Shown: positions 33,915-43,025 of the stretch, one piece after another
Layout: every line of letters starts with the position of its first letter
How positions within the stretch are numbered: position 1 is the first letter of the stretch
Source: Blautia sp.
Lineage (GTDB): Bacteria; Bacillota; Clostridia; Lachnospirales; Lachnospiraceae
DNA length: 64,000 bases
Reading direction: 5' to 3'
Assembly (NCBI GenBank): GCA_021772055.1
Contig: JAETNR010000016.1
Location: 1-64,000 of the forward strand
The notes under the pieces: model-generated
The model's database searches: none
Seen by the model: only the letters and a program-made list of their open reading frames with translations
What the model was told of the DNA's origin: nothing
Program-made: the position numbers and the translations under genes

Positions 33915-34886
33915 ATGGCGGGACACAAGCGGAAAAAGAAGAGGGTAAATAAGACGAAGCTGTTGATGTGCCTGATGGTAGAGCTGATGGTGATTTTTGT
34001 TTTAGGGACTATGATCGGGTGGAGATATGGAGTGAAGGATTGGATTCTGGAGGTGACAAGGCCGGCGGTAAGAGAGGTGGATCTGAGTGGACTCAACAGT
34101 TCCTGTGCTGTGCTGATGACGGCCAGGGGAGGTAAGGTGCTTGGAGAGATTCAGGGAGAGGAGCGGATGTATCCGGCTTCTTTGACCAAGATGATGACGG
34201 CAATTGTGGCTATTGAGGAACTGGATGACCTGGAAATGGGGATTACGCTGGATGAGGGGATTTTTCCTGCACTTTATGCAGGGGATGCTACCCAGGCGGG
34301 ATTTCAGGCCGGGGAGACAGTAAGAGCCATTGATCTGTTATATGGAGCAATCCTGCCTTCCGGAGGTGAGTGCTGTCTTGGCCTGGCGCAGGAGATCGCA
34401 GGGTCTGAGGAAGAATTTGTAAAGCTCATGAACAGGAAAGCACAGAAACTTGGGATGGACGGGACGCATTTTTGTGACTCAACAGGGCTGCATGATCCGG
34501 ATCATTACAGTACGGTGCGCGATATGGCAGTGCTTCTGAAATATGGGCTCAGGAACGATACTTTTCGGGAAATCATGGAGAGTGCCCGGCATTCTACCGG
34601 GATCACCAATGTTCATCCGGATGGGATTACATATTATAGCACGATGTTTAAAAATCTGAATGATCCCAATGTTACAGGAGGGCGGATCCTGGGCGGAAAG
34701 ACCGGGTTTACCAATGAAGCAGGGCTTTGTCTGGCAAGCTTTGCAGAGATTGAAGGACGGGAGTATATTCTTGTAACCGCCGGGGCACCGGGAACAACCG
34801 GGGAGCCTTTGCATGTCTATGATGCAGTAACTGTGTATAACCGCCTTGGGGAGGAAGCGCTGGCTCTTGAAAATGAAGAAGGCTGA
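33915..34886 (+). CDS. D-alanyl-D-alanine carboxypeptidase (DacF-like, S11)
   Basis: A 323-residue penicillin-binding-protein-type carboxypeptidase that trims cell-wall pentapeptides. A basic N-terminus and one membrane helix (LLMCLMVELMVIFVLGTMIG) anchor it outside. Active-site motifs: YPASLTKM (SxxK, near residue 91), PSGGEC (SxN position, here SGG) and GGKTGFTNEAG (KTG, near 262). It lacks the long C-terminal domain of PBP5-like enzymes. AGAGGCG lies upstream. It stands between the ribosomal operon and a convergent AraC gene. Confidence 0.9.
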   Translation: MAGHKRKKKRVNKTKLLMCLMVELMVIFVLGTMIGWRYGVKDWILEVTRPAVREVDLSGLNSSCAVLMTARGGKVLGEIQGEERMYPASLTKMMTAIVAIEELDDLEMGITLDEGIFPALYAGDATQAGFQAGETVRAIDLLYGAILPSGGECCLGLAQEIAGSEEEFVKLMNRKAQKLGMDGTHFCDSTGLHDPDHYSTVRDMAVLLKYGLRNDTFREIMESARHSTGITNVHPDGITYYSTMFKNLNDPNVTGGRILGGKTGFTNEAGLCLASFAEIEGREYILVTAGAPGTTGEPLHVYDAVTVYNRLGEEALALENEEG

Positions 34887-34912
34887 GGTGCTGTCCGGCG
34901 GATAGGTGTGCC

Positions 34913-35791
34913 TTACTGCGGAAGCCTGGATTTATAATACAAGGGGGAAATTCCATAATATTTTTTGAAAAGCTTACTGAAGTGATAAGCATCTTCATAT
35001 CCTACAGCCGCGGCAACGGATTGGATGGATTTTTCCGGATCCAGATCCAGGAGTTCTTTGGCCTTTTGCATGCGCAGGCTGATAAGATAATTAATAGGGG
35101 TATCTCCTGTTTCGCTTTTAAAAAGCTTGGATATATAAAAAGAGCTTAGATACATGTTTGCCGCAATTTGATCCAGGGAAATCTTTTCCTGGTAATGCTC
35201 CTCCATATATTTTGTAATCTGCTGAATGACATATTTTTTATTAAAAGATTTGAACTCGTATCTGGGGTTCATTTCTTTTTTTTGTGCATCTTCCCGCTCC
35301 TGCTTCTGGAAACGTGCCAAAAGACAGAGAATCTGGATCAGATAGGCCTTCAGGATAAAATAGCGACCGGTCTCGGCAGATTTGGATTCTTCTGCAATGG
35401 AATTGCATAAATGGAAAATTTCTTTTTTCCATGCTTCCGGCAATTTTGTAATCAGTTTATAGCCGTGGAACAGGGGGAAAAAGTTTTTCGGGCAGTTGAT
35501 AAATTCCACATCTGTAAATGCAAGGTAACATTCCGTGAAGGCTGTAGAAGATTCTTCATCCGGAATGCTTTTGTGGTAGGTTCCCGGATTCAGGAGGATA
35601 ATATTTCCTTCGGAGGCAGGATACTCCTTTCCGTTAATGAGAAAATGCCCTTTTCCTTTCAGGATGATTACCAGTTCAATGTAATCATGGCAGTGATAGT
35701 TGGTTTCCTCTTCTTTTCGCTGCCGGATATAGGAAAAGAGAAACTTGGGATTCAGATCCGTATAAGTGATGTCGTAAGATGTATTGCACAT
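34913..35791 (-). CDS. AraC-family regulator with N-terminal cupin
   Basis: A 292-residue regulator: an N-terminal sugar-sensing cupin (NYHCHDYIELVIILKGKG, EGNIILLNPGTYHKS) and two C-terminal HTH motifs (ISLDQIAANMYLSSFYISK and SIQSVAAAVGYEDAYHFSKL). It is likely to control a sugar gene, but the target is not evident: the adjacent divergent gene is a MATE exporter and the convergent one a carboxypeptidase. The start is supported by AAAGGGCTGC upstream. Confidence 0.9.
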   Translation of the reverse strand: MCNTSYDITYTDLNPKFLFSYIRQRKEEETNYHCHDYIELVIILKGKGHFLINGKEYPASEGNIILLNPGTYHKSIPDEESSTAFTECYLAFTDVEFINCPKNFFPLFHGYKLITKLPEAWKKEIFHLCNSIAEESKSAETGRYFILKAYLIQILCLLARFQKQEREDAQKKEMNPRYEFKSFNKKYVIQQITKYMEEHYQEKISLDQIAANMYLSSFYISKLFKSETGDTPINYLISLRMQKAKELLDLDPEKSIQSVAAAVGYEDAYHFSKLFKKYYGISPLYYKSRLPQ

Positions 35792-36048
35792 AAGCAGCCC
35801 TTTCTTTTCTGACAGGATTTTTTATCCGTTTTCTGGTCGGGATTTTGTATAGCGATTATACCATAGATGGTAAAGAACGGGAATAGAAAAATGTGTGGAA
35901 TTACTGCCTGACAAAATTACAACATAAGACATCCAAAGTACAAGAAATTACATTCCACTTTTTATAATAAATTCTATAATGGGGGTTACAAGAATACATT
36001 GCTAAGGTGTTGTGTTAAATTGGATGAACCGAAAAGGGAGGTAATGAA

Positions 36049-37443
36049 ATGACGAAAAGAATGACTACAGGGAATCCGGCAAAATTAATTCTGATGTTTG
36101 CGCTTCCCTTAATTGTGGGGAACATTTTTCAGCAGTTTTACAGCATGGCAGATACCGTGATCGTGGGAAGAACCATAGGGGTAAATGCACTTGCGGCAGT
36201 GGGATGTACGGGGAGTATTTCCTTTTTTATCCTGGGCTTTGTAAATGGATTTACCACCGGTCTGTCCATTATCACAGCACAGAAATTCGGCGCCCAGGAT
36301 ACGGAGGGGATTAAGCGCAGCTTTGCGGTCAGTATTCTCCTCAGTGCGGCGGTAACCGTGGTCATGACTGCACTTTCCCTGGTGTTGGTTCGCTCAATCC
36401 TGGAGGTACTTCATACACCTCCGGAAATCATTGATGATGCGGCTTCGTATCTGTTCATTATTTTCTGCGGTACCGGAGCTTCGGTGCTGTATAACCTGTC
36501 ATCGAATATGCTTCGGGCTTTGGGAGATGCCAAAACGCCGCTGTATTTTTTGGTTCTTGCCTGCTGTACCAATATTGTTCTGGACCTGGTGTTTATCCTG
36601 GTATTTCACATGGGAGTATCCGGGGCCGGACTGGCGACGATCCTGTCCCAGCTGTTTTCCGGGATTTGTTGTTTTATCTTTATTAAAAAAAGGATGCCGC
36701 TGCTCTGGGTGGAAAAACGTCACTTTGCAGAATGTCTGGGAGAAATGAGAAGGCACCTGGTTACTGCACTTCCCATGGCATTTCAGATGTCTATCATTGC
36801 GGTGGGGGCTTTGATTCTGCAGTTTGCGCTGAACGGTTTAGGGGCGGTTTCTGTTGCAGCCTATACAGCAGCCCAGAAAATCGACAGCATTGCTACCATG
36901 CCCGTGAATTCTCTGGGAGCAACGATGGCCACCTATGCAGCCCAGAACTATGGAGCCGGCAAACCGGAGAGAATCCGGAAAGGTGTTTTCCAGTGTATCC
37001 TGATTTCCGTAAGCTTCAGTATTCTGATGGGCCTTATTAATATTTTTGCAGGCAGCAGTCTGGCGGCTGTCTTTGTTGGAAAAGGTGAGAAAGAGGTACT
37101 CTATCTTGCCCGGATCTATCTGGGAATCAACGGAGCTTTTTATCCGGTGCTTGCGCTTTTATTTATCTACCGGTTTACTTTGCAGGGGCTGGGAAAATCT
37201 ATGATTCCTACGGTTGCAGGGGCTATGGAGTTGATCATGAGAGCCCTGGCAGCAGTACTTCTGGTAAATTCCCTGGGATTTGCAGGCGCCTGTGCAGCCA
37301 ATCCTCTGGCCTGGCTGGGAGCATGTATCCCTCTTGCGGCAGCTTATTACATTACCGTGAACAAGATTGCACCTGCAGAAAACTTTAAAAATGAAAAAAC
37401 GCGATTCAGACTGAGCCGTAAAGGCCGAATGGCGAGAATTTAA
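36049..37443 (+). CDS. MATE-family multidrug/metabolite exporter
   Basis: A 464-residue membrane protein with about twelve helices in two similar halves. MTTGNPAKLILMFALPLIVG opens the first and FQQFYSMADTVIVGRTIGVNALAAVG is the typical MATE helix 1-2 region; the second half has SVAAYTAAQKIDSIA and LGATMATYAAQNYGAG. It exports cationic compounds by Na+ or H+ antiport. GGGAGGTAATGAA precedes the start; the gene is transcribed alone. Substrate unknown. Confidence 0.92.
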   Translation: MTKRMTTGNPAKLILMFALPLIVGNIFQQFYSMADTVIVGRTIGVNALAAVGCTGSISFFILGFVNGFTTGLSIITAQKFGAQDTEGIKRSFAVSILLSAAVTVVMTALSLVLVRSILEVLHTPPEIIDDAASYLFIIFCGTGASVLYNLSSNMLRALGDAKTPLYFLVLACCTNIVLDLVFILVFHMGVSGAGLATILSQLFSGICCFIFIKKRMPLLWVEKRHFAECLGEMRRHLVTALPMAFQMSIIAVGALILQFALNGLGAVSVAAYTAAQKIDSIATMPVNSLGATMATYAAQNYGAGKPERIRKGVFQCILISVSFSILMGLINIFAGSSLAAVFVGKGEKEVLYLARIYLGINGAFYPVLALLFIYRFTLQGLGKSMIPTVAGAMELIMRALAAVLLVNSLGFAGACAANPLAWLGACIPLAAAYYITVNKIAPAENFKNEKTRFRLSRKGRMARI

Positions 37444-37471
37444 AAGAATCACAGTAAACGTGTCTGATAGA

Positions 37472-37510
37472 AGCCCTCTTTGTATGCGCAGATACAAAGG
37501 GGGCTTTGCA
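37472..37510 (+). terminator. Terminator hairpin after the MATE gene
   Basis: AGCCCTCTTTGTAT (37472-37485) pairs over 14 bp with ATACAAAGGGGGCT (37492-37505), one G-U; only a weak TTTGC follows. Confidence 0.65.
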
Positions 37511-37530
37511 GAATTGTAGAAATTTTTTGC

Positions 37531-37559
37531 TTGTACTTTTATAAGCTTTATAGTATAAT
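37531..37559 (+). promoter_or_regulatory. Promoter of the thiamine-precursor operon
   Basis: TTGTAC (37531-37536), 17 bp, TATAAT (37554-37559). The start of transcription would fall just before the riboswitch. Confidence 0.8.
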
Positions 37560-37569
37560 GAACCACATA

Positions 37570-37668
37570 AAAACGGGGAGGCCTGGGGCCTGAGAGTAAA
37601 CCATCCGGTTTTGACCCTTTGAACCTGATACAGATAATGCTGGCGCAGGAAAATAGGACGAAGACAGT
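37570..37668 (+). ncRNA. TPP riboswitch (THI element)
   Basis: The conserved TPP aptamer blocks are present in order: GGGGAGGC then GGGGCCTGAGAG near the 5' side, and ACCCTTTGAACCTGATACAG followed by AATGCTGGCGCAGGAA. It precedes an intrinsic terminator (37705-37729) and the ThiXYZ-like genes, so thiamine pyrophosphate binding should switch the operon off by promoting termination. Confidence 0.97.
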
Positions 37669-37704
37669 GCTTTTTCTTTGCAGTGCCTGAATTTGTTTTG
37701 GTGT

Positions 37705-37729
37705 GCCGGTATATTACCGGCCTTTTTTT
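37705..37729 (+). terminator. Riboswitch-controlled terminator
   Basis: GCCGGTA (37705-37711) pairs with TACCGGC (37715-37721) followed by CTTTTTTTA. It lies between the TPP aptamer and the first gene and is presumably the expression platform. Confidence 0.9.
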
Positions 37730-37781
37730 ATATCATGGGAAAGGTTAGATTCCGTTTTTTTACAGAAAGAGAGGAAGGCAA

Positions 37782-38540
37782 ATGAGAAAGAAGCTTTCAA
37801 AAACAGCACCTGTTCTTGTGATACTTGGGCTGTTGGTTTTTTGGGAACTGATCGTGCAGATCGCGGGAATTCCGCTGTATGTACTGCCTGCACCCAGTGA
37901 TATGCTTGGGACATTTGTGAAAGACTTGCCTGCGCTCCTTGGCCACGCGGCCGTGACAGTGATGGAGGCACTGACCGGAATGGGAATTTCTATTGTAATA
38001 GGAATCCTTATGGGGATATTGATCGATGCAATGCCCACATTTAAAAAATGTATTTATCCCATTCTGGTGGTAACACAGACGGTTCCGGTGATTGTACTGG
38101 CACCAATCTTTATTATTTATATGGGCTTTGGATATGCACCCAAGATCCTGACGGTGGTACTGATGTGCTTTTTCCCCATTGTGGTGAGTTTCAGCGATGG
38201 ACTGGGGGAGATGGATGAAGGGTATTTGAATCTGGTGAAGACTTACGGCGGTTCCAGGCTTCAGATCTACAGGATCGTGAAAATTCCGATGGCTATGATT
38301 TCTTTGTTATCAGGCCTTAAAGTGGCAGCCACCTACAGTATCAGCGGCGCAGTTGTGGGAGAGTGGATCGCCTCCCAGAGCGGTCTTGGATATTATATTC
38401 TCCGGGCCAAAAACGGCTACATGCTGGATAAGGTATTTGCCTGTGTGCTGATGATTATTTTGCTCAGCCTGTTAATGAATGGGATGGTGAAGCTTTTGGG
38501 ATATGCAGTGCTTCCCATGAAACGGCGGAGACGGCGGTAA
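37782..38540 (+). CDS. thiX: ABC permease of thiamine-precursor importer (ThiX-like)
   Basis: A 252-residue SsuC/ThiX-type permease with about six helices and a C-terminal basic tail. The segment LVKTYGGSRLQIYRIVKIPMA is the EAA-type ATPase contact. Regulated by the TPP riboswitch 100 bp upstream, hence the assignment to pyrimidine (HMP or formylaminopyrimidine) uptake rather than sulfonates. AGAGAGGAAGGC precedes the ATG. Confidence 0.87.
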   Translation: MRKKLSKTAPVLVILGLLVFWELIVQIAGIPLYVLPAPSDMLGTFVKDLPALLGHAAVTVMEALTGMGISIVIGILMGILIDAMPTFKKCIYPILVVTQTVPVIVLAPIFIIYMGFGYAPKILTVVLMCFFPIVVSFSDGLGEMDEGYLNLVKTYGGSRLQIYRIVKIPMAMISLLSGLKVAATYSISGAVVGEWIASQSGLGYYILRAKNGYMLDKVFACVLMIILLSLLMNGMVKLLGYAVLPMKRRRRR

Positions 38541-38625
38541 AGCCGGAAGTGATGTACATACGTATCTTTTCAGAGGACGATATCTGCGATGGTACGAATA
38601 TATAAATAAAAGAAAAGAGGAAAAC

Positions 38626-39627
38626 ATGATGAAAAAAGGATGGAGAAAAATTGTTTCGATGATGGCCGTGCCTGCACTGGTGATGGGAATGCCGGTCAGT
38701 ACATTTGCAGAGGAAGACGGGCAGGATCTGAAAAAAGTAACGGTGATTCTGGACTATGTGCCTAACACAAACCATACGGGGATGTATGTTGCCCTGGATA
38801 AAGGATACTATAAAGAGGCCGGGCTGGATGTAGAAATAATCGAGCCTACAGATGGCGCAACAGCAACTTTGATCGCACAGCAAAAAGGGACTTTTGGAAT
38901 CAGCTACCAGGAGGATGTGACCATTGCATTGACCGCAGAGGATCCTCTTCCTATTAAAGCAGTCGCCGCGATCATTCAGCATAATACCTCCGGTTTTGTA
39001 AGCCTGGCAGACAGCGGAATTGAGTCACCTGCTGATTTTGAGGGAAAAACCTATGCAGGCTGGGGCGGCCCGGGAGAAGCTGCGGTGCTTGAAGCCTGCA
39101 TGACACAAAGTGGAAAGGACTTTTCGAAACTGAATATGGTGATCTCCGACGGCGGCGGTTTTGAGACACTGGGAAAAAGCTGCGATCTGATGTGGTTTTT
39201 TGAAGGCTGGGACTGCGTTATGGCGGAAATGAACGGCTGCGAGCTAAATTACATGGAATGCCGTGAACTGGATGAGCGCCTGGATTATTATACTCCTGTC
39301 ATCATTTCCAGCAATGCAGTGCTCGAGGAAGACCCGGAGATGGTTTCTGCTTTTCTTGAGGCTACGGCAAAAGGATATGCGGATACCATTGCCGATCCGG
39401 ATGCTGCGGCAGAAATTCTGTTTTCCCATGCACCGGATTATAATCTGGATATGCTGAAGAAATCTCAGGAATACCTTGCAGATAAGTTTATGGAAGATAC
39501 GGAAACCTGGGGAATGATGAAAGACGAAGTATGGAACAACTATTCTGCATTTTTGCAGGAATATGGAGTTATTGAAGAGGCGCTTCCGGCATCAGACTGC
39601 TATACCAATGAGTTTCTTGCACAGTAA
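38626..39627 (+). CDS. thiY: Thiamine-precursor binding protein (ThiY/NMT1-like)
   Basis: A 333-residue secreted binding protein. Signal peptide to about STFA/EED, then the NMT1/THI5 pattern: VTVILDYVPNTNHTGMYVAL, KGYYKEAGLDVEIIEP and GGPGEAAVLEACM. It would bind a pyrimidine precursor of thiamine. The signal peptide carries no lipobox Cys. Two adjacent ATGs (38626, 38629) are possible starts after AAAAGAGGAAAAC. Confidence 0.88.
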   Translation: MMKKGWRKIVSMMAVPALVMGMPVSTFAEEDGQDLKKVTVILDYVPNTNHTGMYVALDKGYYKEAGLDVEIIEPTDGATATLIAQQKGTFGISYQEDVTIALTAEDPLPIKAVAAIIQHNTSGFVSLADSGIESPADFEGKTYAGWGGPGEAAVLEACMTQSGKDFSKLNMVISDGGGFETLGKSCDLMWFFEGWDCVMAEMNGCELNYMECRELDERLDYYTPVIISSNAVLEEDPEMVSAFLEATAKGYADTIADPDAAAEILFSHAPDYNLDMLKKSQEYLADKFMEDTETWGMMKDEVWNNYSAFLQEYGVIEEALPASDCYTNEFLAQ

Positions 39628-39632
39628 ACAGG

Positions 39633-40373
39633 ATGGAAAAAATGAAGCTGAATGTAGAGAATCTGAGTTTTTCATATGAGGATCAGGCAATTGTCCGGAA
39701 TCTTTCATTTTCTGTGAAGGATGGGGAATTTATCGGCATTCTGGGACCTTCCGGCTGTGGGAAATCTACTTTGCTGAATGTGCTTGCGGGAATTTTGAAG
39801 CCCCAAAGCGGCAGGATACTGATCGACGGGAAAGAAATCAGGGGCAGCAGCCCACAATTTGCATACATGCCTCAGAATGATCTGCTTTTTCCATGGAAAA
39901 CAATTCTGGATAATGTATGTTTGTATGGAGAAATTCATCATTGCAAAGAAGCGATGGTGGAGAAAGCCCGTTCTCAGATGGCCCGCTTCGGACTGGGCGG
40001 ATGTGAAAGCAAATTTCCGGAAGAACTGTCCGGAGGAATGCGGCAGAGAGCAGCTTTTTTGCGGACGGCTCTTTGTGAGGCGGGAATTTTTCTTTTGGAT
40101 GAGCCTTTCGGTGCTCTTGATGTCATTACAAGGAGTGACATGCAGGATTGGCTTCGGGAACTGTGCACCAATTTGCAGAGGACAATTTTGCTGGTTACTC
40201 ACGATACAGACGAGGCCATTTATCTGTCAGACCGTATTCTGGTAATGGGAGCACCCGGGGAGGGAATCCGGAGGGAAATCGCGATTACCGAACAAAACCG
40301 TACCCGGGAGTGGCTGTATGAACAGGGGGCGCTGCGGGGAAAGATACACAAGCTTATAAAGGGAATACAGTGA
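39633..40373 (+). CDS. thiZ: ATPase of thiamine-precursor importer (ThiZ-like)
   Basis: A 246-residue ABC ATPase: Walker A GPSGCGKST near residue 42, LSGGMRQR signature, LLDEPFGALD Walker B and VTHDTDEA switch. FPWKTILDN after the Q-loop fits the SsuB/ThiZ group. ATG 39642 (nine bases on) may be the real start, since the weak AGGATGG lies just before it. It overlaps the TatD-like gene. Confidence 0.88.
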   Translation: MEKMKLNVENLSFSYEDQAIVRNLSFSVKDGEFIGILGPSGCGKSTLLNVLAGILKPQSGRILIDGKEIRGSSPQFAYMPQNDLLFPWKTILDNVCLYGEIHHCKEAMVEKARSQMARFGLGGCESKFPEELSGGMRQRAAFLRTALCEAGIFLLDEPFGALDVITRSDMQDWLRELCTNLQRTILLVTHDTDEAIYLSDRILVMGAPGEGIRREIAITEQNRTREWLYEQGALRGKIHKLIKGIQ

Positions 40374-41260
40374 TGGAAAAACGGAAGGAATACGAAGATC
40401 ATCATAGAAAAGTGTGCGTGCCGGATATGCACGCACATTTATCATGCCTGACAGAAGAATATGGAAAAGGTTTGTCAATGGAACAGGCAAGGGCACTGGG
40501 AGAAAAGGAACTTGAGATTCGTACAAGACATGGAATTATTACTTTTTTTAGCTGCGGGACACCCGGGGAGTGGGAATTTATGCAAAAGTACAGATTCCCG
40601 GGATCCGGAGAAGAAAAAGAGCGGGATATTTTATTGAGTTTCGGAATCCATCCCTGGCATGCGGATCAGTATCAGCCGGAGGATTTTATAGAGTACTTTC
40701 GGAAATGTGACGCAGTTGGGGAAATAGGAATGGATTCGGTCTGGTGTGATGTACCGCTGCCTGTACAAAGAAGGTCTTTTGAACAGCAGCTTCAGATTGC
40801 GGCAGATCTTCACAAGCCGATCGTACTGCATACAAAAGGCCAGGAAGAGCTGATCGGAGAAATGATCCGGGGATTTCCGGAGAATATCTGCGTCCACTGG
40901 TATTCGGGAGATAGGAAAGTATTTGATAAATTTCTGGATCTTGGATGTTATTTTACCTGCGGACCGGATATGGCAGATGCCTGTGTAAAACCGGGTATGG
41001 AACCCAGGAGTCATGTGCAGCAGGAGACAGCAGAGCTTTATCGACATATGCTGAAAGCGATTCCATTGGATCATTTGTTTATTGAAACCGATGGAATCTC
41101 GGCAGTCGCCTGGGCAAAGGGTACGGAATATCTGGAGCCGGAGGAGATTCCGTTAGTCCTGGGAGAGAATCTGGAATATGCGGCAAACCAGAAAGAGCAA
41201 TCAGGGGAGGAAATGGCAAACCAGATGCTCCATAATCTGCATTGTTTTCTAAAGAGATGA
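40373..41260 (+). CDS. TatD-like metal-dependent hydrolase in the thiamine operon
   Basis: A 295-residue TIM-barrel hydrolase of the TatD family. Metal ligands: DMHAHL (HxH), GEIGMD (Glu), VLHTKGQ (His), CVHWYSG (His) and ETDG (Asp). The family is known for DNA exonuclease-type activity, but here it is the fourth gene of a TPP-riboswitch operon and overlaps the ATPase gene, which suggests a hydrolytic step on an imported thiamine precursor. Start ATG 40373 or the GTG three bases earlier. A strong hairpin ends the operon. Confidence 0.8.
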   Translation: MEKRKEYEDHHRKVCVPDMHAHLSCLTEEYGKGLSMEQARALGEKELEIRTRHGIITFFSCGTPGEWEFMQKYRFPGSGEEKERDILLSFGIHPWHADQYQPEDFIEYFRKCDAVGEIGMDSVWCDVPLPVQRRSFEQQLQIAADLHKPIVLHTKGQEELIGEMIRGFPENICVHWYSGDRKVFDKFLDLGCYFTCGPDMADACVKPGMEPRSHVQQETAELYRHMLKAIPLDHLFIETDGISAVAWAKGTEYLEPEEIPLVLGENLEYAANQKEQSGEEMANQMLHNLHCFLKR

Positions 41261-41263
41261 TAA

Positions 41264-41293
41264 ACGCTCCCGAAGCGGCTGCTTCGGGAGCGT
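41264..41293. terminator. Bidirectional hairpin between thiamine operon and rubrerythrin
   Basis: ACGCTCCCGAAGC (41264-41276) pairs perfectly with GCTTCGGGAGCGT (41281-41293) around GGCT. No T-run follows, but it lies between convergent genes. Confidence 0.65.
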
Positions 41294-41311
41294 GGTCGTT
41301 ATAATGCGCAA

Positions 41312-41848
41312 TTAATAGTTTTCTACTTTTCTTTCAAAATAAGCCTTGGGGTGTGCGCAAACGGGGCATACTTCAGGAGCTTCATCAGCCATGTGAACAT
41401 ATCCGCAGTTGCGGCATTTCCAGCCCAGGGGAGCGTCCCCCTTAAAGGTCTTATCAGCTTTGTAGGATTCCAGAAGTTTTTTATAGCGCTGTTCATGAGC
41501 GGCTTCCACTCTGGCAACTCCTTCAAATTTCAGCGCAAGTTCTTCGAAGCCTTCTTCCCTTGCCTCCCGTGCCATGCGGGCATACATATCCGTCCACTCA
41601 AAGTTTTCGCCTGCTGCGGCATCTTCCAGGTTGGCGGCAATATCATGGATGCCGTGGAATTCCTTGAACCACATTTTCGCATGTTCTTTTTCCTGGTCTG
41701 CAGTTTCCAGATAAAGAGCGGCAAGCTGTTCATAGCCGGCTTTTTTTGCTGCGGAAGCATAGTATGTATATTTATTCCTTGCCTGGGATTCTCCTGCAAA
41801 TGCGTCCATTAAGTTTTGTTCTGTTTTGGTTCCAGTGTATTTCGACAT
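41312..41848 (-). CDS. rbr: Rubrerythrin (ferritin-like domain then rubredoxin)
   Basis: A 178-residue peroxide-scavenging protein of anaerobes. The N-terminal four-helix diiron domain shows [16 protein letters not shown] and [27 protein letters not shown] supplies the second half of the ligands; the C-terminal rubredoxin domain has [10 protein letters not shown] and [11 protein letters not shown]. It reduces hydrogen peroxide to water. Separately transcribed from the second rubrerythrin (a terminator lies between). Confidence 0.95.
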   Translation of the reverse strand: MSKYTGTKTEQNLMDAFAGESQARNKYTYYASAAKKAGYEQLAALYLETADQEKEHAKMWFKEFHGIHDIAANLEDAAAGENFEWTDMYARMAREAREEGFEELALKFEGVARVEAAHEQRYKKLLESYKADKTFKGDAPLGWKCRNCGYVHMADEAPEVCPVCAHPKAYFERKVENY

Positions 41849-41877
41849 GATTTGACCTCCTTTGGAATATTGGTTTT

Positions 41878-41907
41878 AAAAAAGGATCTGAGATTGCTCC
41901 CAGATCC
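41878..41907 (-). terminator. Minus-strand terminator after the reverse-type rubrerythrin
   Basis: GGATCTG (41901-41907 on the minus strand) pairs with CAGATCC (41884-41890) and a run of U follows from 41883 to 41878. It separates the two rubrerythrin genes. Confidence 0.8.
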
Positions 41908-41962
41908 CTATAGTATTGTCAAGCTGTATAGAATTCAGAATTTTAGCAAGTCTCGCTTATTT

Positions 41963-42505
41963 TTAACCGAAATATCTCTTCAGCAGGCCGGCGAATGCTT
42001 TTCCGTGTCTTGCCTCGTCTTTTGCCATTTCATGAACAGTGTCATGGATTGCGTCAAGATTTGCTTCTTTTGCACGTTTTGCAAGATCAAATTTACCGGC
42101 GGTAGCACCGTTTTCTGCTGCAACACGCATTTCAAGATTCTTCTTAGTACTGTCTGTAACAACTTCTCCAAGGAGTTCAGCAAATTTTGCTGCATGCTCT
42201 GCTTCTTCGTAAGCAGCCTTTTCCCAGTATAAGCCGATCTCAGGATAGCCTTCTCTGTGAGCTACTCTTGCCATTGCAAGGTACATACCAACCTCGGAGC
42301 ATTCTCCTTCGAAGTTTGCTCTTAAGTCAGCAAGAATATCTTCGCTGACGCCCTTAGCGATTCCTACAACGTGCTCTGCTGCCCAGGAAAGTTCAGAATC
42401 CTGTTTGGAAAATTTTTCAGCAGGTGCTTTACAGATAGGACATGCTTCCGGTGCAGTGTCTCCTTCATGAACATAACCACAAACATTACATACCCATTTT
42501 GCCAT
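41963..42505 (-). CDS. Reverse rubrerythrin (rubredoxin then ferritin-like domain)
   Basis: A 180-residue protein with domain order opposite to the neighbour: rubredoxin first ([13 protein letters not shown] and [13 protein letters not shown]), then a four-helix diiron domain ([43 protein letters not shown]). Reverse rubrerythrins act as NADH-dependent peroxide and oxygen reductases in clostridia. A PerR-type palindrome lies 43 bp upstream. Confidence 0.95.
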   Translation of the reverse strand: MAKWVCNVCGYVHEGDTAPEACPICKAPAEKFSKQDSELSWAAEHVVGIAKGVSEDILADLRANFEGECSEVGMYLAMARVAHREGYPEIGLYWEKAAYEEAEHAAKFAELLGEVVTDSTKKNLEMRVAAENGATAGKFDLAKRAKEANLDAIHDTVHEMAKDEARHGKAFAGLLKRYFG

Positions 42506-42547
42506 AGTTGTATCTCCTTTTCTTTATTTTATATTTTTTATTTTAAT

Positions 42548-42566
42548 AATAGTAATTATTACTATT
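42548..42566 (-). promoter_or_regulatory. PerR/Fur-type box before the reverse rubrerythrin
   Basis: AATAGTAATTATTACTATT is a perfect 19 bp palindrome. Its core GTAATnATTAC is the same as in the box before the PerR gene (43026-43040), which suggests control by that regulator. Confidence 0.78.
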
Positions 42567-42607
42567 TTAATTTAACATAGAAAATTGGACTTGTCAAGGG
42601 TGATTTT

Positions 42608-43000
42608 TTAATTTTTTTTCTTTTGCATACACTCTTCACAAATTCCGAAAAATCCGGCGCTGTAGCCTGTGATCTTTCCGCTGAAATGTTCTTCTGCCTT
42701 ATGAAGAATATCTGTTGCCTGAATATCCAGATCCATCACAGAACCGCATTCCGTACACATGAAATGGCAGTGAGGATTAGTGCGGGCATCGTAGCGATCC
42801 GGCCCGCTAAGGCTTGACAGTTTCTGGATTTCCCCAAGGTCAGTGAGGAGGGAGAGGTTGCGGTATACGGTTCCCAGACTGATCTTTGGGTAAATTTGCT
42901 TCATATTTTCATATACCACATCTGCTGTTGGATGTGTGGTCTGTCCCATGAGGAATTCTTTGATAGATTCCCTCTGGCGGCTATGTTTCAATGCAGCCAT
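42608..43000 (-). CDS. perR: Fur-family regulator, PerR-like
   Basis: A 130-residue Fur-family repressor. N-terminal winged helix (RQRESIKEFLMG, TTHPTADVVYENMKQI, SLGTVYRNLSLL), then the metal-sensing NPHCHFMCTECGSVMDLD and CEECMQKK, giving the structural CxxC pair twice. With two rubrerythrins nearby and a matching palindrome before its own gene, a peroxide-sensing PerR role is more likely than iron or zinc control. Confidence 0.88.
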   Translation of the reverse strand: MAALKHSRQRESIKEFLMGQTTHPTADVVYENMKQIYPKISLGTVYRNLSLLTDLGEIQKLSSLSGPDRYDARTNPHCHFMCTECGSVMDLDIQATDILHKAEEHFSGKITGYSAGFFGICEECMQKKKN

Positions 43001-43025
43001 GAAACTTCTCCTTTCTCTTTAGTAA

